Notes: generated from the letters alone by a model not told the origin. DNA of 64,000 nt from Glossina fuscipes (GCF_014805625.2 NW_023998432.1:3233541-3297540), one strand, 5' to 3'; shown: positions 33,280-44,190, counted from the first letter of the stretch. A program made the numbers and translations.

Positions 33280-34060
33280 AGTGGCTACATGCTTCCACGA
33301 ATTTTGATTATTTTTTCACTTGCAAAACGCGTTTATTGAGAAAAGTTGGTACAATATTTTCATAATTTTCTACAACTTTTTCCCATACTTCTGGAGACAT
33401 GGCGATACCGTGTCGAAAGAAGAAGATATTGGCTTGACAGCAATCCAATCATCAGTCCATTTTGGGTCTTCTTCAGCATTTCGAAACCTCGTGGCAGCTA
33501 AGTTATGCTGCATCTATCTGAGCAAGTGGTAGCCGGAAGACGCTATGTCTGGGTGCGAAAAAACTTCCCGTTCGAGTTGCAACAATGTATTCTACACAAC
33601 TAGTGCAACGTACAGCCAAGCGTTGCCAGGGAACAAAATGGCTTTGCACTAACCGGTATTCCTACTTTTTTTTTGCAACAATACATCGTTCAATTTGTTT
33701 AATTGACGTGGGTACAAATCTCCAGTAACAATTCCGTTCAGTTTCAGCGTCTTGTAATGGACTACGGCTTGCTGTTCCCACCATACGCATAGAAAAACTT
33801 TCTGACCATGAACATTCCGCTTCGATGTCAATGTGGTTGGCTCTAGTGGACTTATGACTTTTTGCGCTTGGGATTATGGTAGTAGATCCACTTTTCGCTG
33901 CTAGTCACAATACGCCACAGGAAACTCTTCTTTTTTGACCTGCAAGTAATAAAACCGTGATGTTGAGACAACAAAAGTAATGGATGTCGGAAACGCAGTT
34001 TTGAGTGAACGCTTCTGTACGTGTCTGTACACACTGATTAACTCAATAATACTGAATAAA
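33280..34060 (-). pseudogene. mariner-like transposase relic (copy e)
   Basis: Minus-strand segments give VTSSEKWIYYHNPKRKKS near 33,890 (D1 position; the family TGDEKW is TSSEKW here, so the Asp is lost), NVHGQKVFLCVWWEQQAVVH near 33,790, GIVTGDLYPRQL near 33,730, and PDIASSGYHLL near 33,540 where the D3 Asp has become Gly. Its downstream end resembles copies a and b (TTTATTGAGAAAAGTTGGTA near 33,330). Two catalytic residues are gone, so this copy is dead. Copies a, b and e are one subfamily; c, d and f differ from it and from one another. Confidence 0.82.
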
Positions 34061-34358
34061 ATACTGTTATTTTACGTAAAGGAAGGTAGTAACCATCGAA
34101 TTTAACCGTTCTGCACATTGATACTTATTATTTCTCTATCATTTTCACGGATAGATTTCGCTGACCAAAATACATGCGAGCACTTACTATTTAATAAAAT
34201 TTATAATAAATATTTTGAAGGTTCGATGAGCTATCCTTCTCATTTAGTAAACAAAAGAAAAAATTTTGCAATAAATTTTTATCTTTGCATCAACGGGTTA
34301 GAGCTTTACATGATGTTGCATATTCACCTTCAGAACATATGAAATTTCCTATAACATA
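34061..34358. other. AT-rich spacer before Gypsy end
   Basis: No feature recognised between the mariner copy e and the first LTR-like repeat. Confidence 0.5.
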
Positions 34359-34486
34359 CTATGAGGGCTAAAGTGCACACCAGATGCTGGTAAGCGTTGA
34401 GCTCCAGGTTTTGTTTCATAAGAATTTTTCTATTGTGGTTTTTCATGTTTAATGATTTGAAGAGAGCTTTACAACTAAAGGGAAAA
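34359..34486 (-). repeat. LTR-like direct repeat, 3' side of Gypsy element
   Basis: This matches 45,074-45,204 in the same orientation at roughly three positions in four: CCAGGTTTTGTTTCATAAGAA versus CCAGGCTTCGTTTGAAAAGAA (given in part), then AATTTTTCT, 'aatgatttgaagag' and 'acaactaaagggaaa'. On the minus strand it starts AGTTGTAAAG, and AGT starts are usual for several insect Gypsy LTRs. It directly follows the end of pol on the minus strand, where a 3' LTR should be. It is short (about 130 bp), so it may be only part of an LTR. Confidence 0.6.
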
Positions 34487-36363
34487 CCACCTGTAGCCTG
34501 GGTTAAGTGAAGGGCTGGCGCCCTGCAAATGAGCGCGTTTTCGAGCGCGGGTGATGGTGTCCTCGAGGTGGATGAGGTTCGAAGATTCAAATCGAACCAG
34601 GGCGTAGGGCTCCTGAAATCGAAATGCCAACTTGGCGTCGAACTGGTTGGCCGCTTTCAAAAGGGGATAATGGCAAATTAGCATCAAACCACTGAGCTGG
34701 GGTTGCCAACGGAGTTGGTGGAGGTTGAAGTATCTCCGCTGATCGAAAGACGAGAGCTCGAGATTGCGGCGAACGCTATTGGCGACTTCCTTTAAAATTT
34801 GGGCTTGTTGCTGAGGTGACTGGGGCTGGATTTAAACGTCGGAGCGCACTTGCTCGTAGAAAGCGTGTGGCAGCCTAGGCTAGCGCCCTTGAATGATATA
34901 TGCCCGGGAGTATCCGGTAGAGTCTAAAACCGTGGTATTCATGGCCAGCATGATTTCCGGTAAATGTTGGCCACAAGATGCGTGGTCGTGGTGGCAGTAT
35001 TGCGCGGTGGTTGTTTTGACGGTTCTGTTGACCTTCTCGGTAGGGTTTTCTCGTGGTGTATATGTCGCAGCGAGCCGGTGTTTGACTTCAATCTGTTGTA
35101 CATAACTCTGGAACTGTTTGCTCGTGAATTGCACCCCGTTATCAGTGACGATCTCTCGTGGTGCACCAAATTTGTGAAGGATCCTCTCTCGGAAGGCGTC
35201 TGTCAGTGCGGCAGCGGTGGCTCGTTTGAACGGGACTAGTTCTACCCATTTGAAGAATTGGTTTACGACAACCAGGAGCATCGTGTGGCCCGCATTCGTC
35301 TGCGGTAGTTTGAGCAGACTGTTTACGAAGGCTCTTCCGGCCGGCGTCTTCTGGACCGGTTTGTATAGTTCGCAGCTCCAGCAGTTTCGCACGTATCGCG
35401 CGATGTCTCGGTGCATCCCGGGCCAGTAATATCGGCTACAGGCGTCCGCCTTTTATATGTCGAGATGCTCCGCTGTGGCCTCGTCATGATTCCCCCGCAA
35501 AATCTCGGCCTACATGAGTGTTGGCACTCACAGTTTCCAAGCCGGTTCGCCCGCTTTCATACTACTCCGCGGAAAATGGCGGTGAAGCCATCCGCCTGTG
35601 GTGATAACTTGTCTGTACTTCTCGAATCTTTTTATTTAACCACCGGCAGGCTACAGATGGCTCGGTGCATGTCATCACACGGTTAAACTTTTCGGGTGGC
35701 TGCCGAGAGAGCACATCGGCCAGGACGTTCCTGATTCCGCGCCGGTAATGGACTTCAACGTCATACTGCTGCAATTACAACGCCCGGCTAGCTAATCGGC
35801 CAGTAGCGTTGTTTATGTAGTTCAGCTATTTCAAGGATAGGTGTTCGGTTACTACGTTGAAATGGTAACCCTCTAGATATGAGCTCATCGTCCTGATGCC
35901 GAATATTATCGCCAAGTACTCCTTCTCTGTAGCTGTGTGATTTGTCTCAGCACTATTCAGGTGCTGGCTGGAAGTGGCGGAAGTCCATATACATGCGCCT
36001 AATTCCAATCTTCTTGCTTGCCAGGGTGATCATTAAATTGTAGAGGCTCTTGGACGGTTCGCTGTGGTCATTTGCGGTCAGCTTGTTGACCTCGGCGTTA
36101 ATCACTGTGTGCATGGCCGGGTTTCGGGTGGCATTTCGTAATTTGAACGGTCGATGATCCTTCACGACGATCTTGTGTTCGGCGATGTTTGTGACTCCCT
36201 GCAAGCTTACAAACTTTGGAAATTCTTGCTGCAAGAAACGTTTAATGCATCGTTGTGCGTACTCGACGATTAGTCGAGGCCCAGCAGTCGTTTCTTTGTT
36301 GTTTGTTGTGGCTTTCGAGGACTCGGGCAACGTATAGTCCTTTTTACGCGCCGAGGTCCGCAT
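34475..36363 (-). pseudogene. Gypsy pol: RT start, RNase H, integrase (broken)
   Basis: On the minus strand: the RT amino part at 36,363-35,953 (FPKFVSLQGVTNIAEHKIVV, RPFKLR, NAEVNKL, EPSKS); RNase H at 36,008-35,562 (ATEKEYLAIIFGIRTM, EGYHFNVVTEH, then NVLADVLSRQ); integrase at about 35,470-34,880 with RYYWPGM, a CWSC half of the zinc site, TDNGVQFTSKQF and ENPTEKVNRT; and a C-terminal tail at 34,687-34,475 (KLAFRFQEPYALVRF, IHLEDT). The RT core between MYMDFRHF and the RNase H is missing, including the YxDD box. The first integrase Asp is Asn (VVNQFFKWVE). Frames change several times. The closest groups are Ty3/Gypsy elements of insects. Confidence 0.88.
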
Positions 36364-36389
36364 CTTTTCGGCTGTAGGCTCGACCGTGG

Positions 36390-37440
36390 TTATTTGGCTT
36401 GGAGATCCGCTCGATCGGCAGGATTCCGATCAGCCTGCACATTGAAGCTTGGCTCCAAACGCCTTGAGGAAGTCCCCCTGTTGCCAGCAGTTAATGGTAC
36501 GTACACATCGTCAGCCGCACATGCAGCAGTGCAAGACTGTGGGTTCGGGCTGTTATACTGATTGTATCCGTTCTGGGCACATCGTGGGCACACTGTCGTC
36601 TCTTTTGCGGCATTGGATCCGGTGTCCACGCCCTGTTGTCCGGTGGATCGCGCCGTCGAGCGCCTGGCTGAAATTCTCGGTATGCTTCTCCGGGGCTTTG
36701 CGTGACGTGTTGCCCGCCGGAATCGCGTACAAATCGCTCCAGGAGTGGGCTAAATGTCTCGACGCCGTATATACCACAGGTAATCGGGCTGCGCATTCTT
36801 ATAAATGCGTTCTAATTTCTGCTCTTCCGTAATTTCGGTATGGCGCATCAGGTCTTGCAAGGCCAGCACATAAACTTGAAATTTTTCTCCCGGTCGCTAG
36901 GTGCGTCGGCAGATGTCATCTTCGATTCGGGTAAGGTGTCGCAATGGTAAGAAGAACCTCAGAAAGTCGACCTTGAACTTCTCCCAGGCCGTCCAGCGTT
37001 GCTTATTGTTGCGGCCCGGTCGCGTAGGATCATCACCATGTTTGCTGCCAAACGGTCCTTGTCGACGCTGTATCTCTCTTCGCATCGCTCTTCGACCCGC
37101 TCGATGAAGGCAAGCTCTTCTCTATGGCCGGTAAAGTTGAGCTCCCATCTTCGAACTACTTCAATGACGAGTCTCGCGTCGATTGCTGTTTGAAAAATTA
37201 ACTGTATTCTGTCAATCGCCGCGGCGAGCTGGGCGATTTCGCTGGTGTTGTTGGTTGATGTCGAGATATTGGAGTACAATGCCGGTGTCATTTGGTTTTT
37301 CGGCTCCGGTATCGTCGCTGGTGCATGCACGATGTCGGCGCTCGTCAGTGAATGTAAAAATCCCTTCTTGTTCGTTGATGGCTAGTCGGGCACATTTCTC
37401 GCGTGAGGTGCTGGAGAGGGCGATCGCTGTCTGGTGAGGG
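36390..37440 (-). pseudogene. Gypsy gag, minus strand (broken)
   Basis: The minus-strand reading contains [34 protein letters not shown] (37,330-36,959), then in another frame AWEKFKVDFLRFFLPLRHL (36,980-36,900), a stop, RPGEKFQVYVLALQDLMRHT (36,895-36,830) and YKNAQPDYLWYIRRRDI. This is the capsid pattern of retrotransposon Gag proteins. Further on, CPRCAQNGYNQY and downstream Cys residues look like a worn zinc knuckle. Stops and frame changes make it non-coding. It is GC-rich compared with the surroundings, as are the other Gypsy segments. Confidence 0.75.
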
Positions 37441-37869
37441 TCACCAGCGCCGTCTATAGCTCCAGTAGACGTGGAACAACCTCGGACTTATGGTCCGGAT
37501 TATGAATTGGGCCAGCGCCTCATCATCTTTTGCACGGTACGTATAGTTAACGTAGCTTACACATAACGTTGAAGGCAGGACATCGACGGATATGGCTCCC
37601 GGTAGGATTGTAATAGGACAAGAGTATTAAACTGCAGTTAGTAGTTTTCTATGGGCGCTTTGAGTATAAAATTTTCTATTTCATTTCTTTGACCCGTACG
37701 AATTTCTAAGAAGTTAGTAGCCTATACATTTATATGGTTGTTATTAGCAATAAATTTCAATATTTCAGAATCTATACTGCATAGGAGTTTTTCAGAGATT
37801 TACGGTTTTATCTGTTTTACGATAGCAGTAGGGCAGAAAAACGTGGCAATCAGGGGGGTCTAACCTGGT
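37441..37869. other. Junction between the two opposed gag regions
   Basis: GC-rich Gypsy-like sequence continues to about 37,620. From there to 37,830 the DNA is AT-rich, and it ends in a CAGTAGGGCAGAAAAACGTG phrase before the plus-strand gag ATG at 37,870. The AT-rich part could be the leader or LTR remnant of the plus-strand element. I found no matching direct repeat downstream of the protease that would prove an LTR. Confidence 0.35.
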
Positions 37870-39516
37870 ATGAACCCAAGCTTCAATCCAGCCCACGCTT
37901 CGCAAACGATAGACGAGTCCCTGGCGACACGGTTGGATCCGGTATTCCAGCGCTTTCAGTTCGGAGGAAACGACACCACAGTAGAGTATCCTGCAGATAG
38001 CAGCGCAGCATCACTTTTTAACAGCCACAGCAGAAAGCTGAACCACCTTTTCAAAATGTCAGACGACGAAACGCCAAACATCACTCACAACGCCAGTGGC
38101 AACATCGCAGATAATGGTCGCAGCGGTCACCGCCAGCCAGGCCCAGCAGGAGAGACAGCTAGCTCGGATCTAGACCTAGCAAGCATGCTGAAGCAACGAC
38201 ACGAAATGCTCCTAAGCTGTATCCAAGAAATTAGCCACCTAAAGCAAGAGAAGTCCGCAGCAACGCAGCGAACCCAACTACGAGACAGCGAAGGGACGCA
38301 AAATTTTATAATAGCAGCATCGACTTCAACACCCCAACAGCAAATGCCACCCCAGACTGTAGCGCATCCTGGCGGTAGTTACCAGCACGATTAGCAGGCA
38401 GGACAACAGCGGTCCAGTGATGAAAACGCCCGGAGGCGAAACATAGATCTCAATCGCTGGTACGTTAAATTCGACGGCTCCGGTAAGGGTCTTACGGTCG
38501 AGAGCTTTGTGTTCCGAGTGGAACGGCTCAGGCAGCAACACCAGATAAGCCATGAGGAGTTACTTGCCGAGTTTCACTGTCTAGTGACCGGTCAAGCCAG
38601 CAAATGGTATTGGCAGCTGCTGGAAGATCGAGAAGGAGACGTCACTTTCGATTATTTCGCGCTAAAAGCTGAGCTCCTCAATCAGTTCAAGACCGCAGAC
38701 TCTGATTACGAGTTGATTAGAGAAATCCTGGAGCGAAAGCAGCAGCACGCGGAGAGCTTCGAGGATTACTATGCGGAGATACACGACCTAACATTCCGCC
38801 TACGCAGAAAGATCCCTGAATTGGAGATGATAAAGATAATGAAGTCCAACGTTAAGCCCTGTCTGGCAACACTGATCTTCGCCACCAAATTAGAAAGCGT
38901 TGGCGAATTCAAGGCCGAATGTAAGAGGGCAGAAAACCTGTTGAGAGAAAGTAGAAGCAGGCCGAAACATATAAGCGAGATCGGACAGGAAGGTGAAAAT
39001 GGTGACGGAGTTCATCGCGAAGCAGTTGAAGCTCTAGGGCCGCGGCATGGTCCAAGCAGCGACAGGCAACGCGGAAACGACGGGGCTATGAAACACGAAA
39101 AGAGATGGATCAACACAGGCAACACAAATAAGCATCCGAACGAGCGGCACCATCTGCAACCAGCAACGTCACGTGCAGGCCAGCCAAAACAAGAGGCAAC
39201 AGCAGCAATAGTAACACCCCAGCACCATACCACCACACCAGCACCAGCGATCGCAGTGAGGACAGCGCAGAGCATTGCTTTCTGCCAGTCACCGTTCCAT
39301 CTGATGATATGCTATGTGTGCGGTATGCCGGGAGATTATTTTCTAAGAAATCCAGCGGAAGGCACTAGAGAAAATCGATGCAGATGTCCCTTCCACAACA
39401 TGGTCTGTTTCGCATGCGGCAAAAATGAGAACTACTGCGCTTTACCCGCATCGGAAAACACCAGGCTGGCGAGGCAAGCCGGGAACCCCCGCCAGACGAG
39501 ACATTACCCGGAATAG
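37870..39516 (+). pseudogene. Gag of a plus-strand Gypsy-type element, one stop
   Basis: A 549-codon frame from ATG 37,870 to TAG 39,514, interrupted by one TAG at 38,392. The capsid-like region follows the stop in the same frame: WYVKFDGSGKGLTVESFVFR, QASKWYWQLLEDREGDVTF, LKAELLNQFKTADSDYE, IREILERKQQHAESFEDYY, MIKIMKSNVKP and AECKRAENLL. Cys/His-rich segments near the end, CYVCGMPGDYFL and CFACGKNENYCAL, resemble altered nucleocapsid knuckles. The N-terminal 170 residues are Ser/Gln/Asn-rich. Codon composition is GC-richer than the flanks. The single stop could be a mutation, a sequencing error or a readthrough site. Confidence 0.8.
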
Positions 39517-39754
39517 TAACAACAGCAACAGCAACATCAACAACAACAATAGCAACAACAACATCAACATCAACGGCAACAACAACAACAGCAATGGCAA
39601 CAACAACGCACACAGTAGCAACGACAACACCAACAATAACCACAAAAACAACACCAACCACAGCAGTGACAGTATTAACGCGAACAACAACAGGCGCAAC
39701 AATAACACCAGTAACGGATCAAGACATCACCGAGTGCAGAAGTATAGCATAGAG
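39517..39754 (+). repeat. CAA/AAC-rich low-complexity linker
   Basis: Repeated CAACAA, AACAGC and AACATC triplets form a low-complexity stretch between gag and the protease frame. One frame encodes a Asn/Ser run that stays open until 39,808; the gag frame reads poly-Gln with several stops. A frameshift here would be needed to fuse Gag to the protease. Confidence 0.85.
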
Positions 39755-41159
39755 GATCGCGGACTACCAGCAGAAGCGACACGAGATATTTACCGCAGAA
39801 ATTTATAGAAGGCGAGCGCTCACTAGAAGACATAGGAAGATTCTGATCTTACGCCAAAGGAGGAAGGCATACAGGAGGTTTCAGCAAAAGGAGATCTCAG
39901 CGATTGTCTCCCTAGAGCACGATGACAGGATGTTTGCTCGGACCAAGGTCGACAACACCGAAGTAACCGCTCTTCTGGACACAGGAGCCAGCGTTAGTTG
40001 TTCTGGGGCCGGAGCAACGAGATTCCTTGAGAATCGAAGACATCGAGTCATTAGGCTGCGAAATCGACACGTCAAAACAGCAGACGGAAAGAAGACATCA
40101 GTAACGGGACTCATTACCTTACCCGTCGAGTGGGAAGGCGAAATTAAGAGTATCGAATTTTATATAGTACCAGAGTTGCGGCAGCAATTTTATTTCGGCA
40201 TCGATTTCTGGAAGGCCTTTGGCTTATCTGTCGCCACCAAAGCAGACACTATTAATTCTCCGAGTAAATGCCAAGTTTTAGACGCCATAAGCCAAGGAAA
40301 CGATAACTACAAGAGCTACCGAAACTCACCACTTCAACTGACTGATGTAAAGCAAAACTCTCTAGGTGAAGGTAAGGAAACATTTCCACACAACACACGC
40401 GAAAAGTTCAGCGAATCTATTGAAATCACCTCGTCAACGTCACGTTTACGTAATCGGCGTCAACAAGAGCAGCAGATTCAGCTCAACAACGCTCAAAGGA
40501 CAATAACTGTAGTAAGTTACCATAACCAGCTATTGCCTTCTTCGACAGCTATTAGCGACATTGCTAGTCATGATAATCAAAACGAACTGGCGAAACGTAC
40601 ACGCATCAACAAAAATTTAAGTAGTCAACACAGTACACGGAGATCTTCAAGGCCTCATCCACCTGCAACTACTGTAACAACAAATCAACATCTTCATCAA
40701 TCACAGAAACGGCAGCAACGTGAACACTCGACACCAAATCATCATCCACATCAGCACCATCACCATCGCCATAGCGTGCAGAATTCGCAACAATTGCCTT
40801 CAACCAAACAGCCTGCTGGCAGTACTACAGACCGTAATTTCGGCACAGATGCCACAGTAACTGCAACAGCTCAGCATAAGAAATCTTGTTTTCAGCCTGC
40901 TCCGCAAGCGTGCACAAACCCGATTCCAGCAAATCTAGCATCAAGCGTCCGCTCAACGATGATAAACAGTGAATTCGAATTCTCTACCAACACGGGTGGT
41001 GGAAGTAGTAATGATGGCAGCAGTACTTGAACACCTTTCGACTTAGCCACGGAAGCGTTAAGAAGTTCACGACCCACAGATCGCGAAAGGTTGCTAAACT
41101 TGTTGCAAAGAATCGCAGACAGCTTAGTCACAAGGTGCAAGTTCGATGACATCAGCTAG
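39755..41159 (+). pseudogene. Retropepsin-like protease with Gln/His-rich tail
   Basis: The frame is open from about 39,755 to TGA at 41,028, then continues in the same frame to TAG at 41,157. The N-terminal basic stretch (RRRALTRRHRKILILRQRRK) precedes the protease: VTALLDTGASVSCSG near 39,975 (the catalytic Asp-Thr-Gly), VKTADGKKTSVTG near 40,085, and RQQFYFGIDFWKAFGLSV near 40,180. The RT that follows in Gypsy pol is absent. Instead there are about 250 residues rich in Gln, His, Asn, Ser and Thr, including an HQHHHHRH run, and after the stop a short ordered tail (LATEALRSSRP, RERLLNLLQRIADSLV). The unit is therefore a Gag-protease carrier without polymerase or integrase. Confidence 0.8.
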
Positions 41160-41237
41160 AAGACAGGGCGGAAGCTAGAAGTATAACAAGCCAAAGATAT
41201 TCTCTTCTCTAAAACCTCTTGAGTATACACTGAATTT

Positions 41238-41308
41238 GCCCGGCTAATTCAGTCGGTAGAGCATGAGACTCTTAAACTCAGGGCGTGGGTCGAAGGCACA
41301 CGTTGGTC
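41238..41308 (+). pseudogene. tRNA-Lys(CUU)-like sequence, degenerate
   Basis: The sequence follows a metazoan tRNA-Lys almost base for base from the acceptor stem (GCCCGGCT) through AGTCGGTAGAGCATGAGACT, a CTCTTAA anticodon loop with CTT anticodon, to ACGTTGG at the 3' end. It cannot work as a tRNA: the D stem is altered (AATTC for AGCTC), the anticodon stem has a mismatch, and the T arm has lost a T and become CGTGGGTCGAAGG. It may be the head of a tRNA-derived element or a retroposed tRNA. Confidence 0.8.
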
Positions 41309-41574
41309 CGTAGTAGTCGGTCGGGGAGGAGTATAGTCGGTCTGTCCGCGGACTATTTGATGTACACATTCCATATCGCAGGCGATATCGATGGGTCCGA
41401 GCTGTAACGGCCGCGAACAAACCTTGGGTAGGGTGTCTGTCGGTCTGTATCAACCGCAAGCAGCGGAATAACGGCATGCCGTTAGACAAAATCATGCGAT
41501 TTTGTGGTACTGCTTATAAATCACGTGATCTTGCGGGATATGTTTGTTTTATTCTTTTCTGTTTTCCTTGTTTT

Positions 41575-41762
41575 CAAGTACAGGCCAAAAATCGTATGAT
41601 TTTGCGGTACTCCTTGTTTACAAGTACAGGCAAAATCGTATGATTTTGCGGTATTCCTTTTTTCTTTGGTTTTGCAAGCACAGGCAAAATCGTATGATTT
41701 TGCGATATTCCTTTTTTCTTTGCTTTTGCAAGAATAGGCAAAAATCTTATGATGCTTGCTTT
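41575..41762 (+). repeat. Four-unit tandem repeat with a hairpin in each unit
   Basis: Units start at 41,575, 41,621, 41,675 and 41,729 (46, 54, 54 bp and a partial). Each begins CAAGYACAGGC-like and contains AAAATCGTATGATTTTGCGG; the central AAAATCGTATGATTTT is an imperfect palindrome. The fourth unit is diverged. Two related palindromes precede the array (ACAAAATCATGCGATTTTGT near 41,488 and ATCACGTGAT near 41,519). Confidence 0.88.
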
Positions 41763-43680
41763 TAAGAGAGTAGCGGCAAGCCGCTATAGAGAGAGCAACA
41801 GGAAGAAGAAGAGGGAAATTGAGTAAGAATGAGAAGTTTGTCTGCTTTTTAACTTGAAGGTAGAGGGGAGAACAACTTGGGATCTGATGGAATGCGGACG
41901 TGTACGCGAGTTGTGTCTTCAGTTTTAATAAATAAAAACTTTAACGTTTTTTTTTTGTGAACCAAAAAAAAACTCCACTTTTAAGAAGAAATATCCTAAA
42001 TTTACATTGAGTGATATTTGACAGAAAAATTCATTCAAATTCTGGATCGGTTAATAGCCATAAAAGTTGTGGACTTGTCACCGTTTGATAATTAATTCAA
42101 TGATTTCTTTTACCTGAATATAAAAAAAAAGAGTTAAACAGAAAGAAGGAAGTTGAACAGGAAGCAAAAAGTTTTTACCAAGTGAATAATGTAGAAAATT
42201 GTTGAAAAAAAAGAGGAGATAAACAAATAGTCGTGCAATTTTTTTATTAATTTTCTTAATTTTAAATTGTTGTTTCCATAAGAAATTCTTACCAAAATAT
42301 AAGTTCAACGGCAAACATTAAGTGCCAAAAAGAAAAGTTGATAAAAATTTCGCATCAATTAGCTGCAAAAGATTGATGAAGAGAAAACAAAAGGAGATTT
42401 CGCTGCGTACAAAAAAGTCTCAGAAAACTCCAAAGCGTCAATGAAACGGTTTTAAAGCAAAAGAAAAAATACCTTTCCATATAAAAGGGTGGCTGAAAGC
42501 AAAAGTCGTGCAAAAATTTCCTGAACATGGTTAGTGCATAAATCTCATAAGCATTATGATTGCCGCATTTCTTAAGCATTGTTAGTGTAAAATCTCCTAA
42601 ACATTATTAGTGCATAAACCTCCTAAGCCTTATTATTGTAAACTTGAAGTTTTTGGTTAACATTATTACTTGATAAGCGAAACAAAAAAAATAGAAATAA
42701 AGAGAAAAAAAAAGAAAAGCAAACCTATGTGTTCACTTCAATCCAGATGAATTAAAAAGAAAAAAAAGGGGCTAATTTTCCAGTTTTGTTAACTTGTAAA
42801 CTACATATACACCCGTACACCCACACACAGAACAATGGAAGTTGAAGTTTTTATCTAAGTGAAGAAGTTTAGTAGAAGGAGGGGAGAAAAGGAAAAAAAG
42901 CGAGAAATACGTAAAGTTATGGCCACAACCCGGGGTCCAGCATTCAACGACTTAACCAAGTAAAGAGGCAGACACTACACCGGCGCCGATTGGATTATAC
43001 TGTAAGTTATTTTAGTTTGTTCACTCCCTTTTTTTTGTGTCCCCGATGAATGGCTAAGCGCTACAGCTGCCACCGCTGTGGCTGCGACGAAGGGGTGTGC
43101 ATATGATGGCACTGTAGGGAGGACTCCAGACGGTTACAGACTGACTTAAGGTGGACAGACGGACGGTAAACAACCGACGAGACCTTTTCCTTTTTTTAGT
43201 ATTCTTTGTCAGGAGGCTCAGGGAACCAAACCCCTTTCATTAAAAAAAAAAATATATATATATGCTCTATCGCCAACAAGGGGCTAATACCGTGACAGAG
43301 GTTAAAACCATTCATGTGCTAAGTAGCATATTTTCTACATTTTGGATTTTCCTATGCTCCTCTCATGCATTGTCATCCTATTATTGGTTTCTTACCTCCG
43401 AGATATAGTCAAGTCGGGTAAATTGTATGCATGAATTTTTTTTTTTTTTTTTTTAGCTACCGTATATTTTATATGGCTGATATTTGTATAAAATTGCAAA
43501 ATTTCCAATATGCTGTATATAGGTCGTACGTTATTGAGAGAACAATTGTTGTATTTTTTTTCACATTCATTCATGTGTCTATAAAATTTCAATGGACGAT
43601 CAATGGCATTTTATCAAAAAAAAAAAAAGTAATTCTACCTTAAGGCGACTTTTCTTTTTTTTCTCCTTCTTAAATCGCCA
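41763..43680. other. A-rich purine tract region, unrecognised
   Basis: After a short GC-containing stretch with a TTTTAATAAATAAAAACTTT poly(A)-like end near 41,930, the region is purine-rich on the plus strand. Near 42,525-42,640 three approximate 31-bp units share TTAGTG, CATAAA, CTC and TAAGC steps. Around 42,960-43,200 GC is higher. A T19 run is at 43,436-43,454. This is probably non-coding retroelement sequence of the inner insertion or its edges. Confidence 0.35.
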
Positions 43681-43799
43681 AACGGTCACTGACGTCGAAT
43701 TGGAAAAAATGATCTTTTAAAATTAAGTTTTTCTGCTTACCTGTTGTTGCTGTTTTCGTTGATGGTGGTGATTGTGGTGCGGGCGTTTTCCTTCCTTGT

Positions 43800-44190
43800 T
43801 AGTGATAGAAGGAATGCGGCAATAGAAGAAGTAGGAAAAGACTTGGAAGAATTATAATTGGAACGGTGCTATCGCACTACCAACACTTCTACTGTTGCCT
43901 ATCGTCGGAGTGATTAGTACAATTTCAATGCCACTGGTTCGTAATGTAGATGGGGTGGCTTTAATTGCTTTAAAGATTGATGACGACGGGTACCTTACAG
44001 CCACTGTTACTACTGCTGCTCTTGTTATTATTGCTCCATCTGCTAACGATTATTTTATCGATGAAATTAACCTTCAGATTGTTAATATCATTAACTTTAT
44101 GACCAATTTCATCAACTTTAGCGGCAATTTTCACATCGACTGACATCGTGTCCTCGTTTAGATCGTTAAAACCATGAAAGTTTTCAAGTT
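43800..44190 (-). pseudogene. Possible gag fragment of the minus-strand Gypsy
   Basis: On the minus strand a frame reads DLNEDTMSVDVKIAAKVDEI followed by GHKVNDINNLKVNFIDKI, a helical, coiled-coil-like segment of the sort found near the start of some Gypsy Gag proteins, then a Ser/Asn-rich run. It lies downstream (in minus sense) of a primer-binding site, where gag is expected. No capsid motif is present, so the assignment rests on position. Confidence 0.35.

Noticed and set aside
36449..36832. 127-codon plus-strand open frame
   Set aside because: It is antisense to the minus-strand Gypsy gag and pol; GC-rich sequence keeps it open.
39425..39808. 127-codon Asn/Ser-rich open frame as a separate protein
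   Set aside because: It is the translation of a CAA/AAC low-complexity tract between gag and protease in a shifted frame; its start lies inside gag.
41238..41308. Functional tRNA-Lys gene
   Set aside because: A base is missing in the T arm, and the D and anticodon stems have mismatches, so the cloverleaf and the B box are broken.
41575..41762. CRISPR-like array
   Set aside because: Units are directly adjacent tandem copies with no unique spacers, and the window is eukaryotic.
43895..44143. 82-codon plus-strand frame with acidic and hydrophobic residues
   Set aside because: The minus-strand reading is more protein-like and fits the expected position of gag, so the plus-strand frame is probably its antisense.
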